Part shown: piece after piece, positions 27,728 through 35,842 of the stretch
Position numbering within the stretch: position 1 is the stretch's first letter
Layout: every line of letters begins with the position of its first letter
NCBI GenBank assembly: GCA_016214145.1
Contig: JACRPA010000012.1
Coordinates: forward strand, 1-64,000
DNA: 64,000 nucleotides
Reading direction: 5' to 3'
Source of the DNA: Rhodocyclales bacterium
GTDB taxonomy: Bacteria > Pseudomonadota > Gammaproteobacteria > Burkholderiales > Rhodocyclaceae
The notes under the pieces: model-generated
The model's input: the letters and a program-made list of their open reading frames with translations, nothing else
The model's database searches: none
Told to the model about the DNA's origin: nothing
Made by a program: the position numbers and the translations under genes

Positions 27728-29304
27728 CCGGCGCGGGTGTAGGACTCGAGTTCCTGGCGCTCGGAGCGGTTGATGCGCCCGCGCTGGCGCCTCCAGGCCT
27801 CCGATGCAATCGGCCGGTTCACCTTGTCCGGCGCTACCCAGAATTTGTTTTCGATCGTCACTCCGATTCCAAATATCCAGCCATTTCCTTCGATGCGATA
27901 ACAGTCGAAAGAGCCGGCCGGCACCGTGATGGTTTCGCGGGCGACTACTTTGAGATCCACTTCAATTGTATCTTTGAGCCCGTTTGGAAAAGCAACAGCG
28001 TAACGGGTTGTCCATTTCTTGCCGAGGCTGTACTCGGCAATGAAAAACTGCCTGGGACTGTAGGTCGTGCCGTCCGGGGTTTTGAGAATGTTGCCGAGGA
28101 GGTCGGTGATGGGCCCGCCGTTGTTGTAGATCACCTTGTCCTCGGCAACCTCTGTGACGGTTTGAATGAGTTTCCGACCTTCGACTTTCGTCAGCAGGTC
28201 GATGGAGCGGAACACGTACCTGTCGCCGACGCGATAGTCGAGGTCGATGACGCCGGTGCCCTTGGTGAAGGGGTTGGCCGCCGTATTGACGAGACTGACT
28301 TTCTTCTCGCCCCGTTTGGCCAGCATGCGGTCGAGGCGCACTTGGGCCAGCTCCGAGAAGCGCCCGCTCGGGTAGCGCCTGAGGTAGTCCTCTACCACCG
28401 CGACCTGGGTCGCCTGCTGGGCTTTTTCCCAATGGGCGGTTTCCTCGGCGAACTGGCGGTCGAGTTCACCCTGCGAGAGCTTCCTGATCTCCGCCGGCGG
28501 CAGGAAGTAGAAGTCGTCTTCCAGGGAGGTGCTCTCCCAGGGGATCTGCTGTCCCTGCGAGGCGCGCCGCACGGCCAGGCGCACGCGCTTGAAGACGTCC
28601 TCGATCCTGGCTTCCGGCGTGCGGACTTCGCGCAGCAGGTTCTCGGTATACAGGCCGTTGGCGCCCGAGCCATCCGAGGCGACGTTGCCCGGCGCCGTGG
28701 CGTAGGCGAGCAGGGTGCCGATGGGGGCGTCCATCTGGCTCAGTCCCTTGCCGCTTTTCAGGTCGCCGCCGAAGGGATTGTCGCGGCAGGCATCCAGGAT
28801 GACGATGTTCATCGGATTGCCGGCCTTGCCGATGCCGCCGAGCAGGGCGGCGAGGTCGACGGTCTGGCGCGGGATGTCGTCCGTGCGGTCGAGATTGGCG
28901 TCCACCGGCACGAGGAAGTTGCGCCAGTTCACCTGCAGGCCGTGGCCGGCGAAGTAGAACAGGCCGACGCCCTTGCTCTTCGCCAGCTGCTCGCCGTAGC
29001 TGCGGATGGCGTTCTCCATGGCGGTCTTGCCGCTGTCGAGCAGCGGGATCACCGAGAAGCCCATCTTCTTCAGGTTGTCGCCGATGGCGGCGGCGTCGTT
29101 GGCGGGGTTCTTCAGCGGCGCATCCCGGTAGCGGCTGTTGCCGATCACCAGGGCCGTGCGCGGCAGGGCGTTCAGCGTCGACGCCGTGGAGCCGAAGACC
29201 TCCCCGGCGCGCAACGGCAGGAGGGAGGCGGCAGACAAAGCCGACAAGCGCTGCAGCGCCTTTCGACGTTCGGGGGAGCGCAGTGCAGGAAAGGATTTGC
29301 GCAT
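27724..29304 (-). CDS. Caspase-like (peptidase C14) protein with extra C-terminal domain
   Basis: About 526 residues from the ATG at 29304 (GGGAGA upstream). A twin-arginine-like N terminus (ERRKALQRLSALSAASLLP) suggests export. The caspase fold follows: RTALVIGNSRYRDAPLKNPANDA, the catalytic His in YFAGHGLQ (about residue 121) and the catalytic Cys in ILDACRDNPF (about 173). A helical linker (about 265-330) leads to a beta-rich C-terminal domain with ETITVPAGSFDCYRIEGNG and a late KFWVAPDKVNRP, reminiscent of DUF3108-type domains. Substrate unknown; relatives cleave after Arg/Lys. Confidence 0.82.
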   Translation of the reverse strand: MRKSFPALRSPERRKALQRLSALSAASLLPLRAGEVFGSTASTLNALPRTALVIGNSRYRDAPLKNPANDAAAIGDNLKKMGFSVIPLLDSGKTAMENAIRSYGEQLAKSKGVGLFYFAGHGLQVNWRNFLVPVDANLDRTDDIPRQTVDLAALLGGIGKAGNPMNIVILDACRDNPFGGDLKSGKGLSQMDAPIGTLLAYATAPGNVASDGSGANGLYTENLLREVRTPEARIEDVFKRVRLAVRRASQGQQIPWESTSLEDDFYFLPPAEIRKLSQGELDRQFAEETAHWEKAQQATQVAVVEDYLRRYPSGRFSELAQVRLDRMLAKRGEKKVSLVNTAANPFTKGTGVIDLDYRVGDRYVFRSIDLLTKVEGRKLIQTVTEVAEDKVIYNNGGPITDLLGNILKTPDGTTYSPRQFFIAEYSLGKKWTTRYAVAFPNGLKDTIEVDLKVVARETITVPAGSFDCYRIEGNGWIFGIGVTIENKFWVAPDKVNRPIASEAWRRQRGRINRSERQELESYTRAG

Positions 29305-29338
29305 GAGGCTTCTCCCGGGATGCAAACGTGATTTCCGC

Positions 29339-29506
29339 CTAGCGGCCCTTTTTCAGCAGGGCGGAGACGCCGATGAGGATGAGGATCAGCGGCCACCATT
29401 TGGCCAGGATGGCCTTCAGTTCTCCCAGCGGCAGGATGCCCAGGTTGGAGAGCAGGAGCAGGCCGCCGACGAGGATGAGGATGACAGGCCAGAAAGTGCC
29501 GCGCAT
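29339..29506 (-). CDS. Small membrane protein (DUF5668/LiaI-like)
   Basis: 54 residues from the ATG at 29506 (GGAG eight bases upstream). Two hydrophobic segments, WPVILILVGGLLLLSNLG and WWPLILILIGVSALL, flank a short loop. This 'PVILILIG...WPLILILIG' pattern is typical of DUF5668. It precedes the caspase-like gene by 34 bp on the same strand, so the two are probably cotranscribed. Function unknown. Confidence 0.75.
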   Translation of the reverse strand: MRGTFWPVILILVGGLLLLSNLGILPLGELKAILAKWWPLILILIGVSALLKKGR

Positions 29507-29574
29507 GAGCGAATCTCCAATAGCCAGCAATACCGCATGATAGCCCAAGCCCGCAGCGCCGGACTGCCCACAGC

Positions 29575-29638
29575 TTATCCACCGTGATTTCACAGCTTAT
29601 CCACCGATTTTCCGCTGCTTATCCACCGCTTATCCACT
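29575..29638 (+). promoter_or_regulatory. Four phased DnaA-box-like sequences upstream of dnaB
   Basis: TTATCCACC occurs at 29575, 29597 and 29619, and TTATCCACT at 29630, all in the same direction. The DnaA box is TTATNCACA, so each differs only at the last base. Spacings of 22, 22 and 11 bp put all four on one face of the helix. They lie 55 bp before the dnaB start. Confidence 0.7.
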
Positions 29639-29692
29639 CGCCATGGCCTGGCTGCGCGAGTAAACTCACCTGCTTAATTGAATAACGACCCC

Positions 29693-31090
29693 ATGGCCCA
29701 AGCCCGCGCATACAACTCCCCGCAATCCGGCGATCCGCAAATGACGGCGCTCAAGCTGCCGCCGCATTCGATCGAGGCCGAGCAGTCGCTCCTCGGCGGC
29801 CTGATGCTCGACAACAGCGCCTGGGACCGCATCGCCGACCAGGTCGCCGAGGCGGATTTCTATCGCGATGACCACCGCCGCATCTTCCGCCACATCGCGC
29901 GCCTGATCGAGGCCGCCCGCCCGGCCGACGTGGTGACGGTGTTCGAGTCCCTGGAGAAGTCCGCGGAATCCGAGCAGGCGGGCGGCATGGCCTACCTCGG
30001 CGAGATCGCCAACAACACGCCGTCGGCCGCCAACATCAAGCGCTACGCCGAGATCGTCCGCGAGCGCGCCATCCTGCGCAAGCTGGTGGCGGTGGGCGAC
30101 GAGATCGCCGCCAGCGCCCTCAATCCCGCCGGCAGGGAAGCCAAGGCGCTGCTCGACGAGGCCGAGTCGAAGGTCTTCGAGATCAAGGACGCCGGCGCGC
30201 GCACCACGGAAGGCTTCACCGCCATCCAGCCCCTGCTGGGGCAGGTGGTGGACCGCATACAGGAGCTCTACGACCGCGAGCACCCCTCCGACATCACCGG
30301 CATTCCGACCGGCTTCCACGACCTCGACATGAAGACGTCCGGCCTGCAGCCGGGCGACATGGTCATCGTCGCCGGAAGACCAAGCATGGGGAAAACGGCC
30401 TTCGCCCTCAACATCGCCGAGCACGTCGCCCTGGAGGCGAAGCTGCCGGTGGCCATCTTCTCGATGGAAATGCCGGGCACCCAGCTCGCCATGCGCTTCC
30501 TCTCCTCGGTCGGCCGCCTCGACCAGCACCGCGTGCGCACCGGCCGGCTCAACGACGACGAGTGGCAGCGCATGACCTTCGCCCTCGGCAAGCTGCACGA
30601 GGCGCCCATCCACATCGACGAGACGCCGGCCCTGAATTCCACCGAGCTGCGCGCCCGCGCCCGCCGGCTCTACCGCCAGTGCGGCAAGCTCGGCCTGATC
30701 GTCATCGACTACCTGCAGCTGATGTCCTCGGTGCGCGACGGCGAAAACCGCGCCACGGAGCTGTCCGAGATATCGCGCTCGGTGAAGGCGCTGGCCAAGG
30801 AGCTGCACGTGCCGGTGGTGGCGCTCTCGCAGCTCTCGCGCAACGTCGAGTCGCGCCCGAACAAGCGGCCGGTGATGTCCGACCTGCGCGAATCCGGCGC
30901 CATCGAACAGGACGCCGACATCATCATGGCGATCTACCGTGACGAGGTGTACAACCCCGAATCGCCGGACAAGGGCGCGGCCGAGATCAACATCCTCAAG
31001 CAGCGCAACGGCCCCATCGGCCAGGTGCGCGTCACCTTCCTCGGCGAGTACACGCGCTTTGAAAATTTTGCGCAATCGGGCTCGTACTAG
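29693..31090 (+). CDS. dnaB: Replicative DNA helicase DnaB
   Basis: About 465 residues. N-terminal domain LPPHSIEAEQSLLGGLMLD; linker; RecA-like helicase domain with Walker A GRPSMGKTAFALN, Walker B LIVIDYLQLM, and the C-terminal SDLRESGAIEQDADIIMAIYRDE and NGPIGQVRVTFLGEYTRFEN. It is the ring helicase at the replication fork. I chose the ATG at 29693; a TTG at 29678 is in frame. The TAG stop is formed by the end of a MITE-like element. Confidence 0.97.
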   Translation: MAQARAYNSPQSGDPQMTALKLPPHSIEAEQSLLGGLMLDNSAWDRIADQVAEADFYRDDHRRIFRHIARLIEAARPADVVTVFESLEKSAESEQAGGMAYLGEIANNTPSAANIKRYAEIVRERAILRKLVAVGDEIAASALNPAGREAKALLDEAESKVFEIKDAGARTTEGFTAIQPLLGQVVDRIQELYDREHPSDITGIPTGFHDLDMKTSGLQPGDMVIVAGRPSMGKTAFALNIAEHVALEAKLPVAIFSMEMPGTQLAMRFLSSVGRLDQHRVRTGRLNDDEWQRMTFALGKLHEAPIHIDETPALNSTELRARARRLYRQCGKLGLIVIDYLQLMSSVRDGENRATELSEISRSVKALAKELHVPVVALSQLSRNVESRPNKRPVMSDLRESGAIEQDADIIMAIYRDEVYNPESPDKGAAEINILKQRNGPIGQVRVTFLGEYTRFENFAQSGSY

Positions 31091-31357
31091 GGTCTGTTCA
31101 CAATTGTTTTGTCGGTGCGAACGGGTGTTTCAGGGTGCAGGGCAAGGCGCGAGCGACGCGGTTGGGTTATTCCCAATAAGAAGCGAGCAACGCCGCCATG
31201 CGCCCTGAAACACCCGTTCCCTTCGGGTTGTGGCCAAAAGCGCCGGCTGCGTCGTTGCGCGTCTTGCCAAGGGAGTGGCCATTGGCGGCGACGCGCGCCT
31301 AGCAGTCGACGTTTTTGGCTACAACGCATCCGATAAAACAATTGTGAACAGGCCCTA
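31088..31357. mobile_element. MITE-like element with 23-bp terminal inverted repeats
   Basis: About 270 bp bounded by TAGGGTCTGTTCACAATTG... and ...CAATTGTGAACAGGCCCTA; 22 of 23 end bases pair. Inside is a second perfect 16-bp inverted repeat (31120-31135 and 31203-31218, GGGTGTTTCAGGG). There is no coding frame of note. The left end provides the dnaB stop codon. Size, ends and lack of a transposase fit a non-autonomous element; the parent family is not identified. Confidence 0.75.
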
Positions 31358-31507
31358 AGCCCGGTTGCGCAACAATTCGTAGCCGGCGTCAAGGCGCGTA
31401 GCGCCGGCCGGAGACAAAACAATGCCGCCCAGGGCTCCTACTGCGCGGATTCAACCCTTTCCACCGTCCGGCCGTTAAACTCCACAATAACTCAGGGAGT
31501 CCGGATC
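31358..31507. other. Gap between the MITE-like element and the FecR-domain gene
   Basis: With the preceding element this makes a 417-bp stretch without a gene. I see a short GC-rich inverted repeat (GCCGGCGTCAAGGCGCGTAGCGCCGGC) and then the ribosome-binding site CAGGGAG of the next gene. No clear promoter. Confidence 0.5.
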
Positions 31508-32488
31508 ATGCGCCTGCTGCTTGCCTTTCTCCTCCCGCTGGTCTGCCTCGGCGCCGCTGCGCAGAGCCCCCAGCAATCAGCCACGCCCAACCTTGCCGGC
31601 AAGGTGGAGCTGGTCGAAGGGGACGTCACGGTACACGACCGCGCCAAAAAGCCGCGCAAGGTCGCCGTCGGCGACACGATTCTTGAAGGCGAGGGCATCG
31701 TCACCGGCAAGGACGGCGAACTGCACCTCAACATGGAGGACGGCGGCTTCATCGCCGTGCGGCCGAACACGAAGATGCGCATCGTCGCCTACCAGGCCCA
31801 GGGCGACGAGGGCGACAAGGGCGTCTTCAGCCTGCTGCAGGGCACCTTTCGCTCGGTGACGGGCTGGATCGGCAGGTTCAACCCGCGCAGCTACCAGGTG
31901 CGCACGCCGACCGCCACCATCGGCGTGCGCGGCACCGACCACGAGCCGCTGGTCATCCCGCAGGGTTCGAAGGAGGGCGAGCCGGGCAGCTACGACAAGG
32001 TGAACGTCGGCGGCAGCTTCATCCAGACGCAGCACGGCAGCGTCGACGTCAAGCCCAACCAGGCCGCCTTCGTTCCCTTGCACGGCCGGCCGGTGCCGCG
32101 CGTGCTGCCGCAGGTGCCGCAGTTCTTCAGGGCGACGCGCCATGAAGCGATCATTGCCGCCCGCCACGACGCCATCCACAAGGTGCTCGACCAGCGCCGC
32201 GACGAGCGCCGCAAGGTGTTCCAGGAGAAGAAATCACTCTTGGAGAAGCAGAAGACCGAGCGGCAGAAGCTCCAGCAGGATCGCAAGAGGCAGTGGCAGG
32301 AAAACCGGCAGAAACGCCAGCCGGAGCAGGGCCTGCATCAGCGCGAAGACCGCGAGAAGCGGCAAGCGGGCGCCGAGGAACGGCGCAAGCGCATCGAGGA
32401 TCGACGGGAGATGCGTCAGCCGGAGCGCGACGGGCGCGGCCGCGATCGCGACCACGGCCCGCGCGGCGGCGGGCGGGGACGCGATTGA
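31508..32488 (+). CDS. Secreted FecR-domain protein with charged C-terminal tail
   Basis: 326 residues: signal peptide (MRLLLAFLLPLVCLGAAAQ), then a FecR-like beta domain (about 30-185) with GKVELVEGDVTVHD, GDTILEGEGIVTGKDGELHLNM and RTPTATIGVRGTDHE. After residue ~205 comes a Lys/Arg/Glu/Gln-rich coiled-coil tail ending in RGRDRDHGPRGGGRGRD. It is probably periplasmic or surface-bound; the FecR fold here binds an unknown ligand and there is no sigma factor next to it. AGGGAG precedes the ATG. Confidence 0.8.
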   Translation: MRLLLAFLLPLVCLGAAAQSPQQSATPNLAGKVELVEGDVTVHDRAKKPRKVAVGDTILEGEGIVTGKDGELHLNMEDGGFIAVRPNTKMRIVAYQAQGDEGDKGVFSLLQGTFRSVTGWIGRFNPRSYQVRTPTATIGVRGTDHEPLVIPQGSKEGEPGSYDKVNVGGSFIQTQHGSVDVKPNQAAFVPLHGRPVPRVLPQVPQFFRATRHEAIIAARHDAIHKVLDQRRDERRKVFQEKKSLLEKQKTERQKLQQDRKRQWQENRQKRQPEQGLHQREDREKRQAGAEERRKRIEDRREMRQPERDGRGRDRDHGPRGGGRGRD

Positions 32489-32489
32489 T

Positions 32490-32555
32490 GTGGGTCGGGC
32501 TTCAGCCCGACAATATCCGCCTGTTCGACCGCCGCCGTCGGGCTGAAGCCCGACC
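32490..32555. repeat. REP-like palindromic repeat, family A (copy 3)
   Basis: GGTCGGGCTTCAGCCCGAC (32490-32508) and GTCGGGCTGAAGCCCGACCT (from 32534) form an inverted repeat with a ~25-base loop. It sits between the convergent ends of the FecR-domain gene and phoH, where it could stop both transcripts. Confidence 0.88.
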
Positions 32556-33955
32556 TACAGCACTTCGGCGGCGTGGTCGGCCAGGCGTGAACGCTCGCCG
32601 CGCATGAGCGTGACGTGGCCGCTGTGCGACCAGCCCTTGAAGCGGTCCACCACGTAGGTCAGGCCGGAGCTGCCCTCGGTGAGGTAGGGCGTGTCGATCT
32701 GGGCGATGTTGCCGAGGCAGACCACCTTGGTGCCGGGGCCGGCGCGGGTGATCAGGGTCTTCATCTGCTTCGGCGTCAGGTTCTGCGCCTCGTCGATGAT
32801 GAGGTACTTGTTGATGAAGGTGCGGCCGCGCATGAAGTTGAGCGATTTCACCTTGATGCGCGAGCGGATCAGGTCGCGCGTGGCGGCGCGGCCCCATTCG
32901 CCGCCGTCCTCGGTCGGCTTGTTGAGGACATCGAGGTTGTCCTCCAGCGCGCCCATCCACGGCGTCATCTTCTCCTCCTCGGTGCCGGGCAGGAAGCCGA
33001 TGTCCTCGCCCACCGGCACGGTGACGCGGGTGATGATGATCTCGCTGTAGAGCTTGCTCTCCAGCGTCTGCGTCAGGCCCGCCGCCAGCGTCAGCAGGGT
33101 TTTGCCGGTGCCGGCCTGGCCGAGCAGGGTGATGAAGTCCACTTCCGGGTCCATCAGCAGGTTGAGGGCGAAGTTCTGCTCGCGGTTGCGCGCCGTGATG
33201 CCCCAGACGTTGTTCTTCTGGTGGCTGTAGTCCTTCAGCAGCTCCAGCACCGCGCTCCTGCCGCTGCGCTCGCGCACGATGGAATGGAACGGGCGTTCGC
33301 CGTCCTGCCAGAGGAACTCGTTGATGAGCAGGTCGGGGCAGAGCGGGCCCTTGATGCGGTAGAGCGTGCGGCCCTCCTGCTTCCAGGATTCCATGTCCTT
33401 GCCGTTGACGTCCCAGAAATCGGCCGTCAGCTCGCGCGTGCCGGTGTACAGGAGGTCGGTGTCCTCCAGCACCTTGTCGTTGTAGTAGTCCTGCGCATCC
33501 AGCCCGAGCGCGCGGGCCTTGATGCGCATGTTGATGTCCTTGGAGACCAGGATCACCGAGCGCTTCGGATGCTTGTCGATGAGATGCATCATCACGCCGA
33601 TGATCTGGTTGTCGGCCTTGGCGGTGGGCAGGGTCGCCGGCAGGGCGCTGTTGATCGGCTCGGTCTGCATGAAGAGGCGGCCGGTGGCGAGTCCGGCGGA
33701 GGGTTCCTCAAGCGGGATGCCGCGGTCGATGCGCTCCTCGAAGCCGCCGACGATGCCGTCCAGCGTGCGGCTGGCCTGGCGGGCGTTGCGCGCCACTTCC
33801 GACATGCCCTTCTTGTTGTTGTCGAGTTCCTCGAGGGTCATCATGGGCACGAAAATGTCGTGCTCCTCGAAGCGGAACAGGCTCGTCGGATCGTGCATGA
33901 GGACGTTGGTGTCGAGGACGAAAAGCTTGGTCGTGGAATGCTTCTTGGCGTTCAT
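32555..33955 (-). CDS. PhoH-family PIN-ATPase (PhoH2 type)
   Basis: About 466 residues. An N-terminal PIN nuclease domain (KLFVLDTNVLMHDPTSL, acidic residues in KADNQIIGVM and VSKDINMRIKA) is fused to a PhoH helicase-like ATPase with Walker A GQAGTGKTLLTLAAG and Walker B YLIIDEAQNLTPKQ. Members act as RNA helicase/RNase toxins or RNA-processing factors. The ATG at 33955 overlaps the stop of bcp (TGATG), so they are translationally coupled. Confidence 0.9.
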   Translation of the reverse strand: MNAKKHSTTKLFVLDTNVLMHDPTSLFRFEEHDIFVPMMTLEELDNNKKGMSEVARNARQASRTLDGIVGGFEERIDRGIPLEEPSAGLATGRLFMQTEPINSALPATLPTAKADNQIIGVMMHLIDKHPKRSVILVSKDINMRIKARALGLDAQDYYNDKVLEDTDLLYTGTRELTADFWDVNGKDMESWKQEGRTLYRIKGPLCPDLLINEFLWQDGERPFHSIVRERSGRSAVLELLKDYSHQKNNVWGITARNREQNFALNLLMDPEVDFITLLGQAGTGKTLLTLAAGLTQTLESKLYSEIIITRVTVPVGEDIGFLPGTEEEKMTPWMGALEDNLDVLNKPTEDGGEWGRAATRDLIRSRIKVKSLNFMRGRTFINKYLIIDEAQNLTPKQMKTLITRAGPGTKVVCLGNIAQIDTPYLTEGSSGLTYVVDRFKGWSHSGHVTLMRGERSRLADHAAEVL

Positions 33956-34425
33956 CAGGCTCTCTTGGATTGCAGGGATTGGACGAAATCGAGCACTTCC
34001 GCGGCGTGGCCGGGCGCCTTGACGCCGCGCCACTCGCGCCGGAGCACGCCCTTGCCGTCGATGACGAAAGTGCTGCGCTCGATGCCGCGCACCGGCTTGC
34101 CGTAGAGCGCCTTCTGCCTGATGACGCCGAAGATCGCGCAGGCGGCTTCCTCGGCGTCGCAGAGCAGGTCGAAAGACAGCTTCAGCCTGGCCTTGAAGCC
34201 CTCGTGCGACTTGATGCTGTCGCGCGAGATGCCGCAGACGGCGCAGCTGGCCTGGAGGAACTGCGCGTGCAGGTCGCGGAACTCGCCGGCTTCCGTGGTG
34301 CAGCCGGGGGTATTGTCTTTCGGGTAGAAGAAGAGGACGAGGGAGCCGCCGCGCGCCTGGGACAGGGAGAACGTCTGCTTGCCTGTCGCCGGCAGGGTGA
34401 AATCGGGTACGGGCTGGTCGACCAT
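33955..34425 (-). CDS. bcp: Thiol peroxidase, Bcp/PrxQ family
   Basis: About 156 residues from MVDQPVPDFTLPATG. The peroxidatic Cys lies in DNTPGCTTEAGEF; a second Cys a little later (SCAVCGISRDS) replaces the usual resolving position five residues on. Conserved RSTFVIDGKGVLRREWRGVKAPGHAAEVL follows. It reduces peroxides with thioredoxin. Operon with phoH. Confidence 0.93.
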   Translation of the reverse strand: MVDQPVPDFTLPATGKQTFSLSQARGGSLVLFFYPKDNTPGCTTEAGEFRDLHAQFLQASCAVCGISRDSIKSHEGFKARLKLSFDLLCDAEEAACAIFGVIRQKALYGKPVRGIERSTFVIDGKGVLRREWRGVKAPGHAAEVLDFVQSLQSKRA

Positions 34426-34482
34426 CGATTGCATTGTTGATGAAATCCGCAGCCGGCGCAAGCGTGCCTTGTCACGGTTTCG

Positions 34483-35385
34483 TTATGCTGCAGCCAGGAA
34501 TTCCGGCCCCTGCAGCATGAGGGTGCCGGTGCGGCCTTCGACCGTGCCGCGCACCACCTCGTGCCGCGGCAACCGGCTGGCGTCGATCGCTTCGAGCAGG
34601 CCACCCAGCGAGACGAGTTCGTAACCCTGGTCCTTCCAGCCTGCCAGGAGCTTCTCGAAGACGGGCAGCAGCCTTTGGCCCTCCAGATCCGCTCGGACGG
34701 TATAGACATGACCGGTCGAGGGAGCTCGTGCCGTCAGCGCAAGCAGGCGCTCATGGACGTTGTCGACGCTGCAACCTTCGCGGCCGAGCAATTCATCGAT
34801 GGTCGGCAGCGTGGTCGGCAGTTGCGGGCAGAGGACGACTTCGGCGTTCCAGACGGGGATGTAGGGCTGCGTGCCGCGCGTGTCCGAGGCGTAGCCGAAG
34901 CCGAGGCGCTGGGTCAGGCGCAGGGCGTGCGGATTCATCTGCCAGCCGGCGGCGGCATGCGTCTTCGGCGCTTCGCCGAAGACCTTGCCGTAGCGGGCAA
35001 TGGCGCGCTGCATCCGGTGTTCCGTCCATGCCGGGGCGGCCGTTTCCGCGCCGCGCTGCCAAGCGGCGCCGTCCCAGCCCTGCACGCCGGTGTCGAAGCC
35101 GGCGTCGCGCACCCCGCGCAGGATGTCCGAGCAGCGGCGGCCGACGTCCGGGCCGGGCAGCAGGGTGCCATGCAGCAGCCCCGCCAGGCCGTAGCGGTCC
35201 AGGGCCGAGGCGCCGTCGCGGGATGCCGCAAGCAGGGGCCCCAGCATGCGACCGCTGCGGTCGGGACCGAGGTTGAAGAAGAAGGTCGCCTGCGCCTCCG
35301 CCTTGCGCAGGGCGTCGACCAGGCGTGGCACGCCGGCCAGGGTGCCGCGGAAGGTGGCGGCATCGATTTTCAGGGCGAGCTTCAC
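34483..35385 (-). CDS. ArnD-like polysaccharide deacetylase homologue lacking metal ligands
   Basis: 300 residues from a GTG at 35385. Aligned by eye with ArnD, the backbone motifs are clear: LALKIDAATFRGTLAGVPRL (ArnD: RIDVDTFRGTREGVPRL), ATFFFNLGPDRSGRML, AAGWQMNPHAL and TLPTIDELLGRE. However DVDT is DAAT, and HEVGLHAWDHHAW is FDTGVQGWDGAAW. The second Asp and all three His of the metal and catalytic centre are gone. It is either an inactive homologue or has changed chemistry. It overlaps the upstream Mth938-like gene by 4 bp. Confidence 0.8.
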   Translation of the reverse strand: MKLALKIDAATFRGTLAGVPRLVDALRKAEAQATFFFNLGPDRSGRMLGPLLAASRDGASALDRYGLAGLLHGTLLPGPDVGRRCSDILRGVRDAGFDTGVQGWDGAAWQRGAETAAPAWTEHRMQRAIARYGKVFGEAPKTHAAAGWQMNPHALRLTQRLGFGYASDTRGTQPYIPVWNAEVVLCPQLPTTLPTIDELLGREGCSVDNVHERLLALTARAPSTGHVYTVRADLEGQRLLPVFEKLLAGWKDQGYELVSLGGLLEAIDASRLPRHEVVRGTVEGRTGTLMLQGPEFLAAA

Positions 35386-35765
35386 GATGGCATCGCTTCG
35401 ATGAGCAGGGCGGCGGCGACCAGCCGGCCTTCCGCCATCAGGATGTTGAAGGTGCGGCAGGCGGCGGGCAAATCCATGACTTCGCAGCCGATGCGGGCCT
35501 CGATCAGCGGGCGCAGCAGGTGCGGCGCGGGAAAGCGCTGCCGGTTGCCGGTGCCGAGCAGGAGGATTTCCGGCCCCAGCGCGCGGATCGCCGCGAAATC
35601 GTCTTCCACCAGCGCGTCGTAGCCGCCGCCAGCCCAGGATTCGATGATGCGATCGGGCAGGAGGATCAGGCTGGATGCGTACTGACGGTGGTTGATGGCG
35701 ACATAGCCGGCGCCATAGCCGGTGACCAGATTCCGGCTGGCCGGGTTGTCGAGATGCAGTTTCAT
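35382..35765 (-). CDS. Mth938-like (DUF498) domain protein
   Basis: 127 residues, single alpha/beta domain: VTGYGAGYVAINHRQYASSLILLPDRI, then LGPEILLLGTGNRQRFP, the glycine-rich signature of the Mth938/NDUFAF3-like fold, and a C-terminal ACRTFNILMAEGRLVAAALLIE. No catalytic residues are known for the family. It is cytoplasmic and translationally coupled to the ArnD-like gene. Confidence 0.8.
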   Translation of the reverse strand: MKLHLDNPASRNLVTGYGAGYVAINHRQYASSLILLPDRIIESWAGGGYDALVEDDFAAIRALGPEILLLGTGNRQRFPAPHLLRPLIEARIGCEVMDLPAACRTFNILMAEGRLVAAALLIEAMPS

Positions 35766-35842
35766 GAAAATTGGCTAGCCGACTGATTTGTCGGGAGTAT
35801 AAGCGTCGGGTAACATTATATCTTTGATGCGGCACCGCCGAA

